Assembly (NCBI RefSeq): GCF_002001205.1
Contig: NZ_MUNZ01000085.1
Coordinates: 1 to 64,000 of the forward strand
DNA: 64,000 bases
Direction of reading: 5' to 3'
From: Hydrogenophaga sp. A37
Lineage (GTDB): Bacteria; Pseudomonadota; Gammaproteobacteria; Burkholderiales; Burkholderiaceae_C
Position 1 is the stretch's first letter. Each line of letters starts with the position of its first letter. The translations under genes and the position numbers were made by a program. Positions 8,596 through 16,923 of this stretch are shown here, in pieces. The notes beneath the pieces were generated by a model that did not search any database, had not been told where the DNA came from, and saw nothing but the letters and a program-made list of their open reading frames with translations.

Positions 8596-9801
8596 ATGAG
8601 CGAAGCCTTCGTTTACGACGCCATCCGCACCCCACGCGGCAAGGGCAAGAAGGACGGCAGCCTGCACGAGGTCAAGCCCGTCAACCTGCTGGCCGGTCTG
8701 CTGACCGAGCTGCAGCGCCGCAACGATCTGGACACCGCTGCGGTGGACGACGTGGTCATGGGCGTGGTATCGCCGATTGGCGAACAGGGTTCGGTGCTGC
8801 CCAAGGTGGCGGCGCTCAAGGCCGGCTGGGACTGGCGTTGCTCGGGCGTGCAGCTCAACCGCTTCTGCGCCTCGGGCCTGGAGGCGGTGAACATGGCAGC
8901 CATGAAGGTGAGGAGCGGCTGGGAAGACCTGGTGGTGGCCGGCGGCGTGGAGAGCATGAGCCGCGTGCCGATTGGCTCCGACGGCGGCGCCTGGGCGCAG
9001 GACCCGGAGACCAACAGCGCCACGCTGTTCGTGCCGCAAGGCATTGGTGCGGATTTGATCGCCACCATGAGCGGTTTCAGCCGCGCCGACGTGGACGCCT
9101 TCGCGCTCGAATCGCAGAAACGTGCCACCGCCGCACGCGCCGCCGGGTACTTCGACCACTCGGTGGTCGCGGTGAAAGACAAGATGGGGCTGACCATTCT
9201 CGACAAGGACGAGTTCATCAAACCTGGCACCACGATGGAAGGACTCGGTGGTTTGAAGCCCGCGTTCGAACAGCTCGGCGCCATGGGCTTCGACGCCGTC
9301 GCGCTGCAACGCTACCCGCAGGTGGAGCGCATCCACCACGTGCACCACGCGGGCAATTCGTCGGGCATCGTGGACGGTGCGGCGGCCATCCTCATCGGCA
9401 GTGAAGCCGCGGGCCAGACACACGGCTTCACGCCGCGCGCGCGCATCGTTTCGGTCGCGCTCTCGGGCGCCGACCCGACCATCATGCTCACCGGTCCCAT
9501 GCCGGCCACTCGCAAGGCACTGGCCAAGGCAGGGCTCACCGTGGATCAGATCGACCTGTTCGAGATCAACGAAGCCTTCGCTGCGGTGCCCATGAAGTTC
9601 ATGCAGGAAATGGGCGTGCCGCATGAGAAGGTGAACGTGAACGGTGGCGCCATCGCGCTGGGGCATCCGCTGGGCGCAACGGGCGCGATGATTTTGAACA
9701 CGCTGATCGACGAGCTGCACAGGACGAAAAAGCGCTACGGCCTCGCCACGCTGTGTGTCGGCGGCGGCATGGGCATTGCGACGATCGTTGAACGCGTCTG
9801 A
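8596..9801 (+). CDS. fadA: Acetyl-CoA C-acyltransferase (thiolase, FadA type)
   Basis: 401 residues, a normal thiolase length. Nucleophilic Cys91 lies in [13 protein letters not shown], the HisGly motif in [15 protein letters not shown] near 353, and the second catalytic Cys in [12 protein letters not shown] near 388. AGGAG precedes the ATG. It cleaves 3-ketoacyl-CoA with CoA to acetyl-CoA and a shortened acyl-CoA. It lies 21 nt upstream of the FadB-like fusion, with which FadA proteins commonly form a trifunctional complex. The chain-length preference cannot be read from the sequence. Confidence 0.9.
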   Translation: MSEAFVYDAIRTPRGKGKKDGSLHEVKPVNLLAGLLTELQRRNDLDTAAVDDVVMGVVSPIGEQGSVLPKVAALKAGWDWRCSGVQLNRFCASGLEAVNMAAMKVRSGWEDLVVAGGVESMSRVPIGSDGGAWAQDPETNSATLFVPQGIGADLIATMSGFSRADVDAFALESQKRATAARAAGYFDHSVVAVKDKMGLTILDKDEFIKPGTTMEGLGGLKPAFEQLGAMGFDAVALQRYPQVERIHHVHHAGNSSGIVDGAAAILIGSEAAGQTHGFTPRARIVSVALSGADPTIMLTGPMPATRKALAKAGLTVDQIDLFEINEAFAAVPMKFMQEMGVPHEKVNVNGGAIALGHPLGATGAMILNTLIDELHRTKKRYGLATLCVGGGMGIATIVERV

Positions 9802-9822
9802 TCAAAAGCGGAGACCACGAAC

Positions 9823-11997
9823 ATGATCACCAAAACCATCCTCCGCTACGACCTGGCCGACGCCGTATTCGGCAAGGTGGCCACCATCACCTTCGACGAG
9901 CAGGACTCGCCGGTCAACACCATGTGCCTGCAGTGGCAGGACGATCTGGACGCCATCGCGGCACAGGTGGTGAAGGACCGCGCACAGATCAAGGGCATCG
10001 TGCTGGCTTCGGCCAAGAGCACCTTCTTCGCCGGCGCCGACCTCAAGGGTGTGATGCGCTCCACAGCCGCCGATGGGCCGCGCGTGTTCACCGAGATCGA
10101 ACGCATCAAACGCAACTTCCGCACCATCGAGACGCAAGGCGTGCTGGTGGTGAGCTGCCTCAACGGCGCGGCGCTCGGCGGCGGCTGGGAAGTGGCGCTG
10201 GTCGGCCACCATCGCATTGCGCTCAACCACCCCAAGGTCCAGTTCGGCCTGCCCGAAATCACGCTGGGCCTGATCCCCGGCGGCGGCGGCATCACCAAGA
10301 TGACGCGGATGTTGGGGCTGATGGCCGCCCAGCCCTACATCCTGGAGAGCAAGCTGTTCGGCCCTGAGGAGGCGCTGAAGATCGGCGTGGTGCACGAACT
10401 GGTGGCAACGCCGGAAGAGTTGATGCCCAAGGCGCTGGCCTTCATCGAGGCCGCCCAGGGCCAGCCCGAAGCCTGCCAGCACGTGTGGGACCGCAAGGAC
10501 TACAAAATGCCCGGTGGCACGCCGAGCAACCCCAAGATCGCCGGCATGTTGAGCGTGGCGCCGGCCGTGCTCAAGCTGAAGACGCGGGGCCTGTACCCCG
10601 CGCCCGAAGCCGCGCTGGCCGCGATGGTGGAAGGCGCGATGGTGGACTTCGACACCGCCATGCGCGTGGAAAGCCGCTACCTGGCCGGGCTGATGACCAG
10701 CAGCGTGGCCAAGAACATGATCAACACCTTCTTCTTCAACATGAACGCCATCAAGGGCGGGCAGTCGAGGCCAAAGGACGTGCCGCGTTACCAGCCGAAG
10801 AAGGTGGGCGTGCTCGGCGCCGGCATGATGGGTTCGGGCATCGCCTACTCGCAGGCCACCAAGGGCATTGCCACCGTGCTCAAGGACGTGAGCGTCGAAG
10901 CCGCTGAGAAGGGCAAGTCGTACACGGCCAAGCTCACGCAGAAGCGCGTGGACAAAGGCCAGATGAGCGCCGAGAAGCAGCAAGGCATCCTGGCCCTTAT
11001 CACGCCCACCGCTAGCGCCGCCGACCTGCAGGGCTGCGACCTCATCATCGAAGCCGTGTTCGAGCAGCGCGAACTCAAGGCCATGGTGACCAAGGAAGCC
11101 GAGCCCATGCTCGCCGAGGGCGGCTTCTTCGCCAGCAACACCTCCACGCTGCCCATCTCCAGCCTGGCACAGGCCAGCGCCAAGCCGGCCAAGTTTGTCG
11201 GCATCCACTTCTTCAGCCCGGTGGACAAGATGAAGCTGGTCGAGATCATCCGCGGCAAGGACACGGACGATGAAACCATCGCCCGTGCCTACGACTACGT
11301 GCAGGCGCTGGGCAAGTTGCCCATCGTCGTCAATGACTCGCGCGGTTTCTACACCAGCCGCACCTTCGGCACCTACGTGATGGAAGGCGCGGCCATGCTG
11401 GGCGAAGGCATCCCCGCACCGGTGATCGAGAACGCCGCGATGCAGGCCGGCATGCCCGTGGGGCCGCTGGCTGTACTGGACGAAACCGCGCTCTCGCTGT
11501 CGGTGCACGTGCTGGAGCAGACCCGCATCGACTTCCAGAAAGAAGGCCAGCCGTACGTGGCCACGCCGGGCGAAACGCTGGTGGAACGCATGGTGAAGCA
11601 GCACAACCGCAGCGGCCGCGCGGCGGGTGGTGGCTTCTACGACTACCCGGAAGGCCAGAAGAAAGTGTTGTGGCCCGAGCTGAAAACCCTGTTCGAGAAG
11701 CCCGACATCGCATGGACCCTGCAGGACGTGAAAGACCGCCTGCTCTACCGCCAGGCGGTGGAGACCGCGCGCTGCCTGGCCGAAGGCGTGCTGACCTCGG
11801 TGCACGACGGCAACATCGGCTCGATCTTCGGCATCGGTTTCCCGGCCTGGACCGGGGGTGCGCTGCAGTTCATCTATGGCCAAGGCATTGAGGCGTTCGA
11901 GAAGCGTTGTACCGAATTGGCCGAGCAACACGGCAGCGGTTTCATCCTCCCCGCCGCGGTGAAGGCATCGATCCGCCAGCACCAGCCGGTGTACTGA
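9823..11997 (+). CDS. fadB: FadB-like enoyl-CoA hydratase / 3-hydroxyacyl-CoA dehydrogenase fusion
   Basis: 724 residues. The N-terminal crotonase domain (about 1-300) has the oxyanion-hole segments STFFAGADLKG near 67 and LNGAALGGGWEVALVGHH near 110. The NAD domain begins with KVGVLGAGMMGSGIAYSQAT near 327, followed by GIHFFSPVDKMKLVEI near 464 (catalytic His) and the C-terminal dimer domains with GGGFYDYPEG. It performs hydration and NAD-dependent oxidation of beta-oxidation intermediates. FadJ would be an alternative name. It follows the thiolase in the arrangement of a trifunctional enzyme. Confidence 0.92.
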   Translation: MITKTILRYDLADAVFGKVATITFDEQDSPVNTMCLQWQDDLDAIAAQVVKDRAQIKGIVLASAKSTFFAGADLKGVMRSTAADGPRVFTEIERIKRNFRTIETQGVLVVSCLNGAALGGGWEVALVGHHRIALNHPKVQFGLPEITLGLIPGGGGITKMTRMLGLMAAQPYILESKLFGPEEALKIGVVHELVATPEELMPKALAFIEAAQGQPEACQHVWDRKDYKMPGGTPSNPKIAGMLSVAPAVLKLKTRGLYPAPEAALAAMVEGAMVDFDTAMRVESRYLAGLMTSSVAKNMINTFFFNMNAIKGGQSRPKDVPRYQPKKVGVLGAGMMGSGIAYSQATKGIATVLKDVSVEAAEKGKSYTAKLTQKRVDKGQMSAEKQQGILALITPTASAADLQGCDLIIEAVFEQRELKAMVTKEAEPMLAEGGFFASNTSTLPISSLAQASAKPAKFVGIHFFSPVDKMKLVEIIRGKDTDDETIARAYDYVQALGKLPIVVNDSRGFYTSRTFGTYVMEGAAMLGEGIPAPVIENAAMQAGMPVGPLAVLDETALSLSVHVLEQTRIDFQKEGQPYVATPGETLVERMVKQHNRSGRAAGGGFYDYPEGQKKVLWPELKTLFEKPDIAWTLQDVKDRLLYRQAVETARCLAEGVLTSVHDGNIGSIFGIGFPAWTGGALQFIYGQGIEAFEKRCTELAEQHGSGFILPAAVKASIRQHQPVY

Positions 11998-12004
11998 CGG
12001 CTTT

Positions 12005-12098
12005 GCATTCAAGCGTAGAACAAGGCGCGAAGCCGCAGACAGTGCTACAGCACGGCAAGGCGAAGCAACGCAGTTATACGTTTGAAGGCAACGCCGTA
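12005..12098 (+). repeat. REP-like intergenic element with paired motifs
   Basis: In the gap after the fadB-like gene, CAAGGCGCGAAGCCGCAG (12021-12038) and CAAGGCGAAGCAACGCAG (12056-12073) are near copies in direct orientation that flank a small palindrome, GTGCT-AC-AGCAC (12042-12053). The layout of two related arms around a variable hairpin is that of short repetitive elements scattered between genes in many Proteobacteria. No second copy was found in this window, so repetition in the genome is inferred. Confidence 0.45.
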
Positions 12099-12147
12099 TG
12101 AGACCCGTCAAACCGCCGCAAGGCGGCCCGGCTACACTTTTCCCGGC

Positions 12148-12182
12148 AGCCGGCGGACGCCTCAGCCCGCCGGCTTTTTTTC
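12148..12182 (+). terminator. Rho-independent terminator
   Basis: AGCCGGCGG (12148-12156) pairs perfectly with CCGCCGGCT (12167-12175), with a 10-base loop and a run of T immediately after. It would end transcription of thiolase-fadB. It lies only about 20 nt before the ATG of the FabG-like gene, so a promoter for that gene must sit upstream of the hairpin or hardly any 5' leader exists. Confidence 0.85.
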
Positions 12183-12203
12183 GAACCTCCACCCCTCTCC
12201 ACC

Positions 12204-12947
12204 ATGAAACGTCTCGAAGGAAAAGTCAGCCTCATCACCGGCGCGGCCCAGGGCATTGGCCTCGCCACCGCGCTCAAGTTCGCGCGCGAAGGCGCCACCG
12301 TGATCGTCTGCGACGTGAAACCCGCTGCGGTGGACGAAGCGGTGCAGCAATGCCAGGCCGAAGGCGCCACAGCGGTCGGCTTCGTGATGGACGTGACGCA
12401 GCGCGAGATGGTCGATGCCGTGGTGGGTCAGGTGCTGGCGCGTTTTGGCCGCATCGACGTGCTGGTGAACAACGCCGGCATCACGCAGGACGCGCGGCTG
12501 CAGAAGATGACGCTGGAGCAGTTCGACCGCGTGATCGACGTCAACCTGCGCGGCGTCTTCCACTGCGCACAGGCCGTGGCCGACATCATGGTGGAACAGA
12601 AGGCTGGCGTGATCCTCAACGCCAGCTCGGTGGTCGGCATCTACGGCAACTTCGGCCAGACCAACTACGCCGCCAGCAAGTTCGGCGTGATCGGCTTCAC
12701 CAAGACCTGGAGCCGCGAACTCGGCCCCAAAGGCGTGCGCGTGAACGCCGTGGCGCCCGGGTTCATCAGCACCCCCATCCTCAGCACCATCCCCGAAAAG
12801 GTGATCCAGGAAATGGAACACCGCGTGCCGCTGCGCCGCCTGGGCCAGCCCGAAGAGATCGCGAACGTCTACGCCTTCCTGGCGAGCGACGAAGCGAGCT
12901 ACATCAACGGTGCGGTGATCGAGGTGTCTGGCGGCATGTCGGTGTGA
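12204..12947 (+). CDS. fabG: FabG-like 3-oxoacyl reductase (SDR family)
   Basis: 247 residues, classical SDR. Cofactor motif TGAAQGIG at 13-20, NNAG near 87, and the catalytic Ser-Tyr-Lys in [10 protein letters not shown] and NYAASKFG near 137-154. The end ([20 protein letters not shown]) is FabG-like. It reduces a 3-ketoacyl-ACP or -CoA with NAD(P)H, or the reverse. Its place right after beta-oxidation genes, away from other fab genes, suggests a CoA-linked substrate, for example acetoacetyl-CoA or 3-hydroxyacyl-CoA, but specificity cannot be assigned. Confidence 0.8.
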   Translation: MKRLEGKVSLITGAAQGIGLATALKFAREGATVIVCDVKPAAVDEAVQQCQAEGATAVGFVMDVTQREMVDAVVGQVLARFGRIDVLVNNAGITQDARLQKMTLEQFDRVIDVNLRGVFHCAQAVADIMVEQKAGVILNASSVVGIYGNFGQTNYAASKFGVIGFTKTWSRELGPKGVRVNAVAPGFISTPILSTIPEKVIQEMEHRVPLRRLGQPEEIANVYAFLASDEASYINGAVIEVSGGMSV

Positions 12948-13053
12948 ACCACCTCTGACGAACAGGGTTGCAGACCAAGTTAGGCGCGGCCCGCGAAGGT
13001 CGCGAATTTCCTTGCAGAAATCTGCAGGCGTGTGGCGTCCAGAGCATCGGTTT

Positions 13054-13068
13054 TGTGTGATAAACACA
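13054..13068. promoter_or_regulatory. Palindrome upstream of the histidine kinase gene
   Basis: TGTGT-GATAA-ACACA is a perfect 5-bp inverted repeat ending 28 bp before the ATG at 13097. It recalls CRP-type sites but lacks the TGTGA-N6-TCACA spacing. It is a possible operator or part of the promoter. Confidence 0.3.
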
Positions 13069-13096
13069 GCTCCGATCCCCACCTTCCCCGCCGAAC

Positions 13097-14733
13097 ATGA
13101 TGATCGCCCCCATCCCTGCCGGAGAATCCCAACGCCTGGCGCAACTGCACGATTTCGGCGTGCTCGACTCCTTGCCCGAGCAAGCGTTTGAGGACATCAC
13201 GGCGCTGGCCGCAGCGATCTGTGACACCCCCATCGCGCTGATTTCCCTCGTCGATGAGAAACGTCAGTGGTTCAAGTCGGTGATCGGCATGGACACCCGG
13301 CAGACCAGCCGGGACGTGGCCTTCTGCGCCCACGCCATCCTCAACCCTCACGAGGTGATGGAGGTGGCGGACACATCGCTGGATGGGCGTTTCAAAGACA
13401 ACCCCCTGGTGCTTGACAACCCCCACATCCGCTTCTATGCGGGCGCGCCCATCACCACCGCCGAGGGCCATGCCCTGGGCACGGTCTGCGTGGCCGACCG
13501 CGAAGCCCGGCAGCTCAATGACCACCAGCGGCGCGCCCTGCAATCCCTCTCCAGCCTGGTGCTCAACCTGCTGGAGCGCGACCGTCAACACCAGGCACAT
13601 GCGCGCCGCGAAGCCGCCGAGGCCGACCACCGGCTGGAGTACCTGACCGCCGCGAGCCTGACCGGACGAGACCTGATGTCGTTCGTGGACCCCGGCTACG
13701 TGTACCGCTTTGTCAACGCGACCTACCTCGACTACTGGGGCCGCGTCAAGGAAGGCATGATCGGCCGGATGGTGGCCGGCCTCATGGGCGAAGAGCTGTT
13801 CCAGACCGTGGTCCGCCCCAAACTCGATCAGGCGCTCGCCGGGCAATCGGTGTCCTGCGACACGACCTTTGGCTTCCCTGCCCAAGGCCCCCGCCATGTC
13901 GAGGTGACCTACCTGCCCGCCCGCAACGACGCTGGCGACATCATTGGCGTGGTCGTTCGTGTGCACGACATCCACACGCTCGAACTCAGGGAAGAACAGC
14001 TGCAGACCAGCGTCTCGCTGCTGGAGCACAAGACGCTGGAACAACAGCGGTTCATCCACATCATTTCCCACGACCTGCGCGAACCGATCAACTCCATCAG
14101 CAATTTCAGCGGCCTGCTGATGGCCGACCACAACGCGGAGTTTTCGCCCATCACGCAACGCTATCTGCAACGCGTGCACGCCGGTGGGGAACGCATGAAG
14201 GCCTTGCTGGACGACCTGCTGCATTTCGTGCGCCTGGAGCGCCACGCCGTGACTTTCGAAGCGGCGGACATTGGTCTGCTGCTGCAACAGGTGAACGACG
14301 ACCTGTCGTCCGCCATCACCCAATCGGGTGGGCGGTTGGTGTGGGGCGCCATGCCCACCGTCCTGGGCGACCGCTCGCTGCTGCGCGTGGTGCTGCAGAA
14401 TCTCGTGGCCAACGGTCTCAAGTTTTCACGCAAAGGTGTTCCGCCACTGGTGCGGGTCACTGCCGAAACCCTCGACGGCCTGACCCACATCGCCGTGCAC
14501 GACAACGGCATCGGCATACCGACCGACCAGCTGGACAAGGTGTTCGACATGTTCAAACGCCTGCACTCTCGCAAAGATTACGAAGGCACAGGACTGGGGT
14601 GTCCATCGCCCGCCGGATCGCCGAACTGCACGGCGGCGAGGTGCGCGTGGTCTCTGTGCCAGACGAAGTCAGTTGCTTTCGTCTGGTGCTGCCCGATCCG
14701 AGCCTCACAACACCCCAAGAAACGCTTTCATGA
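13097..14733 (+). pseudogene. Sensor histidine kinase (GAF-PAS-HisKA-HATPase) with a one-base frameshift
   Basis: The first 500 codons encode a GAF domain (about 25-160), a PAS domain (about 180-300), a HisKA H-box with His325 in IISHDLREPINSISNF, and an ATPase domain with N box (NLVANGLKFSRKG), G1 (HDNGIGIP), F (DMFKRLH) and G2 (GTGLG). Directly after GTGLG the frame breaks: the run GGGG at 14596-14599 needs one more G. Shifting by -1 there restores VSIARRIAELHGGEVRVVS and a stop at 14731-14733 that overlaps the next ATG as ATGA. Without the shift, translation runs on as nonsense to 15283. The intact protein would have 545 residues. A sequencing indel or a real mutation are both possible. 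It pairs with the downstream receiver, as in phytochrome-like systems. Confidence 0.85.
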
Positions 14734-15119
14734 AATCCTACCAACGCATCGTTCTCATCGACGACAACGAGGACGACAACTTTTTCCACGAAATCATGAT
14801 CCGAAAGGCCGGCTTCGACGGCGACGTGCAGGTGTTCGACAACGGCTTCGACGCCCTGGCCTTTCTGGAAAACGATGGCCTGGCCCTGAAGACCTGCATC
14901 TTTCTCGACATCAACATGCCCATGCTCGATGGCTTCGAGGTGGCCTCCCAAGCAGAACCGATGCTCAAAGACAAGGACTCCACCATGCTGGTCATGCTCA
15001 CCTCGTCAGGTTCGCCCGTCGACCGCGAGCGGGCGCTCAGCATGGACGTCATCAACGGCTATGTCACCAAGCCCTTGACGGTGGACTCACTCAAGGATCT
15101 GCTCGGTGGCCTGCGCTGA
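14730..15119 (+). CDS. Single-domain response regulator (Rcp1-like receiver)
   Basis: 129 residues, a CheY-like receiver without an output domain. Acidic pocket DDNEDD at 11-16, phosphorylation site Asp60 in IFLDINMPMLDGFEV, the conserved Thr/Ser in MLTSSGSP near 92, and the Lys in VTKPLT near 112. It overlaps the kinase stop by ATGA, so it is the obvious partner of the kinase. With no output domain it must act by protein contact or phosphotransfer. The GNAT gene begins inside its last codons. Confidence 0.88.
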   Translation: MKSYQRIVLIDDNEDDNFFHEIMIRKAGFDGDVQVFDNGFDALAFLENDGLALKTCIFLDINMPMLDGFEVASQAEPMLKDKDSTMLVMLTSSGSPVDRERALSMDVINGYVTKPLTVDSLKDLLGGLR

Positions 15120-15627
15120 CCTCTCCCCACCCAGCACACCGCTCCCCACGGGCGTTCAATTGCGCGCCCCCCAGCCCGGCGACATGGGCTGGGTCATCCA
15201 GCAGCACGGCGAAATCTACGCCCGTGAATACGGCTGGAACAGCGAGTTCGAGGCGCTGGTGGCCGGCATCGTGGCCGACATGATGAAACGCCACGACCCA
15301 GCCTGGGAACGCGGCTGGATCGCCGAACGCGACGGCGAGCGCATGGGCTCGGCCTTCGTCGTGCGCAAGAGCGAAACCGAAGCACAGCTGCGCCTGCTGA
15401 TCCTCACGCCCGCCGCGCGTGGCCTGGGCCTGGGTGGGTGGCTCACCGACGAGTGCGTCGCCTTCGCGCGCAGCAAGGGCTACCGCACCCTGCTGCTCTG
15501 GACCAACCGCAACCTCGACGCAGCGCCTGCCATCTACGCGAAGCGCGGCTTCCAGTTGGTGCGCAGCGAAGCTCACCACAACTACGGGGTGGACCTGGTT
15601 GGTGAGCATTGGGAACTCGCGCTCTGA
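15106..15627 (+). CDS. GNAT family N-acetyltransferase
   Basis: 173 residues from a GTG start that overlaps the receiver gene by 14 nt. The core GNAT motif is LRLLILTPAARGLGLGGWL near 90-108, an acetyl-CoA pyrophosphate-binding RGLGLG loop, followed by TLLLWTNRNLDAAPAIYAK with the usual Asn and Tyr of motif B. The early HGEIYAREYGW segment resembles GNAT domains found alone or fused to MarR regulators. The acceptor is unknown. Coupling to the two-component genes may be only positional. Confidence 0.75.
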   Translation: MACADLSPPSTPLPTGVQLRAPQPGDMGWVIQQHGEIYAREYGWNSEFEALVAGIVADMMKRHDPAWERGWIAERDGERMGSAFVVRKSETEAQLRLLILTPAARGLGLGGWLTDECVAFARSKGYRTLLLWTNRNLDAAPAIYAKRGFQLVRSEAHHNYGVDLVGEHWELAL

Positions 15628-15697
15628 AGCCGTGAGGGCGGTGCAGCACACACCCCACGCGCCACAAGGTCCTGGCGACCCTCGGATAATCCTGCCC

Positions 15698-16315
15698 ATG
15701 ACAGAACACGCCTCTCCGGCACCCGCGCCTTCCGAAGCCGCCGCCCAACACCCCCGCTCCAAAACCGACCTGTTCCTTTCCTTCACCTGGCTGGCCCTGC
15801 AAGGCTTTGGCGGCGTGCTCGCCGTGGTGCAGCGCGAGCTGGTGGAGAAAAAACGCTGGATGACGCGTGAGCAGTTCATCGAAGACTGGGCGGTGGCGCA
15901 GATCATGCCCGGGCCCAATGTGGTCAACCTCTCGATGATGATCGGCGGGCGCTACTTCGGTCTGCCCGGCGCCCTGGCCGCGCTCTCGGGCATGCTCGCC
16001 GCGCCGCTGGTGCTGGTGCTGCTGCTCGCGGCGCTGTATGGCAGCGTGGCCGAAACGGCTGCCGCACAGGGTGCGTTGCGCGGCATGGGCGCTGTGGCGG
16101 CGGGTCTGATCACCGCCACGGGCATCAAGCTGATCACCGCACTCGACAAAAATGCCATGGGTCTGTGGGTCTGCATCGGCCTGGCCGCCCTCACCTTCGT
16201 GGCCATCGCCCTGATGCGATGGCCATTGGCCTGGGTGCTGATGGGGGTGGGTGGCGGCGCATGTCTGTGGGCCTACCGGGTGCTCGGCCAGCGCGAGTCA
16301 GGAGACGCCGCATGA
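15698..16315 (+). CDS. Chromate transporter family protein, first half
   Basis: 205 residues. This is one CHR domain with about five membrane segments. It begins with FLSFTWLALQGFGGVLAVVQ near residue 24 and has QIMPGPNVVNLSMMIG near 66, the PGPN motif of the family. Long-chain ChrA proteins carry two such domains in one chain; here they are split into two overlapping genes (short-chain pair). The family exports chromate or takes part in anion transport; resistance itself is not shown. The start ATG at 15698 was chosen because the hydrophilic N-terminal extension after it is short. The stop overlaps the next ATG as ATGA. Confidence 0.85.
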   Translation: MTEHASPAPAPSEAAAQHPRSKTDLFLSFTWLALQGFGGVLAVVQRELVEKKRWMTREQFIEDWAVAQIMPGPNVVNLSMMIGGRYFGLPGALAALSGMLAAPLVLVLLLAALYGSVAETAAAQGALRGMGAVAAGLITATGIKLITALDKNAMGLWVCIGLAALTFVAIALMRWPLAWVLMGVGGGACLWAYRVLGQRESGDAA

Positions 16316-16908
16316 GCATGGCACCCACGCTGGCGAACTGGACCGACCTGTTCATGCACTTCGCGTCGCTCTCGCTGCTGGCGGTGGGTGGTGCCATCAC
16401 CACCGCGCCCGACATGCACCGCTACCTGGTGAGCGAACAAGGCTGGCTGACCGACGCGCAGTTCAGTTCGTCCATCGCACTGTCGCAGGCCGCGCCCGGG
16501 CCCAATGTGCTGTTCGTCGCCCTGCTGGGTTGGAATGTGGGGATCAACGCGGGCGGTGGGCCTTCGGCCGGCTGGGTGGCCTGGGCGCTGGCGCTGCTGG
16601 GGGTGTTGGTCACGATGGTGGCGATCATGCTGCCCTCGTCCATCCTCACCTACACCGCCACGCAATGGGGACACCGCAACCGCGAACTGCGCGCGGTGCG
16701 CGCCTTCAAGACCGGCATGGCGCCGATCGTGATCGCGCTCCTGATCGCCACCGGCTGGCTGCTGAGCGCCGCGCACAACGACGCGGCGCGCGACTGGCCG
16801 CTGTGGCTGCTGACCGCCTGCGCCACCCTGCTGGTGTGGCGCACCAAACTTCACTTGCTGTGGATGATCGGCGCGGGTGCTGTGGTCGGCGCGATGGGCT
16901 TTGTATGA
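16312..16908 (+). CDS. Chromate transporter family protein, second half
   Basis: 198 residues, the second CHR domain. It mirrors the first: LFMHFASLSLLAVGGAITTA near 11, the SQAAPGPNVLFVALLGW PGPN segment near 58, and about five membrane spans. AGGAG precedes the ATG, which overlaps the previous stop. The two proteins most likely assemble as an antiparallel heterodimer, as known for paired short-chain CHR proteins. The next gene on the other strand ends 16 bp after its stop. Confidence 0.85.
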   Translation: MSMAPTLANWTDLFMHFASLSLLAVGGAITTAPDMHRYLVSEQGWLTDAQFSSSIALSQAAPGPNVLFVALLGWNVGINAGGGPSAGWVAWALALLGVLVTMVAIMLPSSILTYTATQWGHRNRELRAVRAFKTGMAPIVIALLIATGWLLSAAHNDAARDWPLWLLTACATLLVWRTKLHLLWMIGAGAVVGAMGFV

Positions 16909-16923
16909 ATAGGCCCCAAACGC

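Noticed and set aside
9802-12192. A 796-codon minus-strand frame opposite fadB
   Set aside because: Same reason: low-complexity His/Gly/Arg-rich product opposite a complete FadB.
14600-15283. Continuation of the kinase frame past the G run to 15283
   Set aside because: The residues after the break are Arg/Pro/Cys-rich nonsense overlapping the receiver and acetyltransferase genes in another frame; the kinase ends in the -1 frame at 14733.
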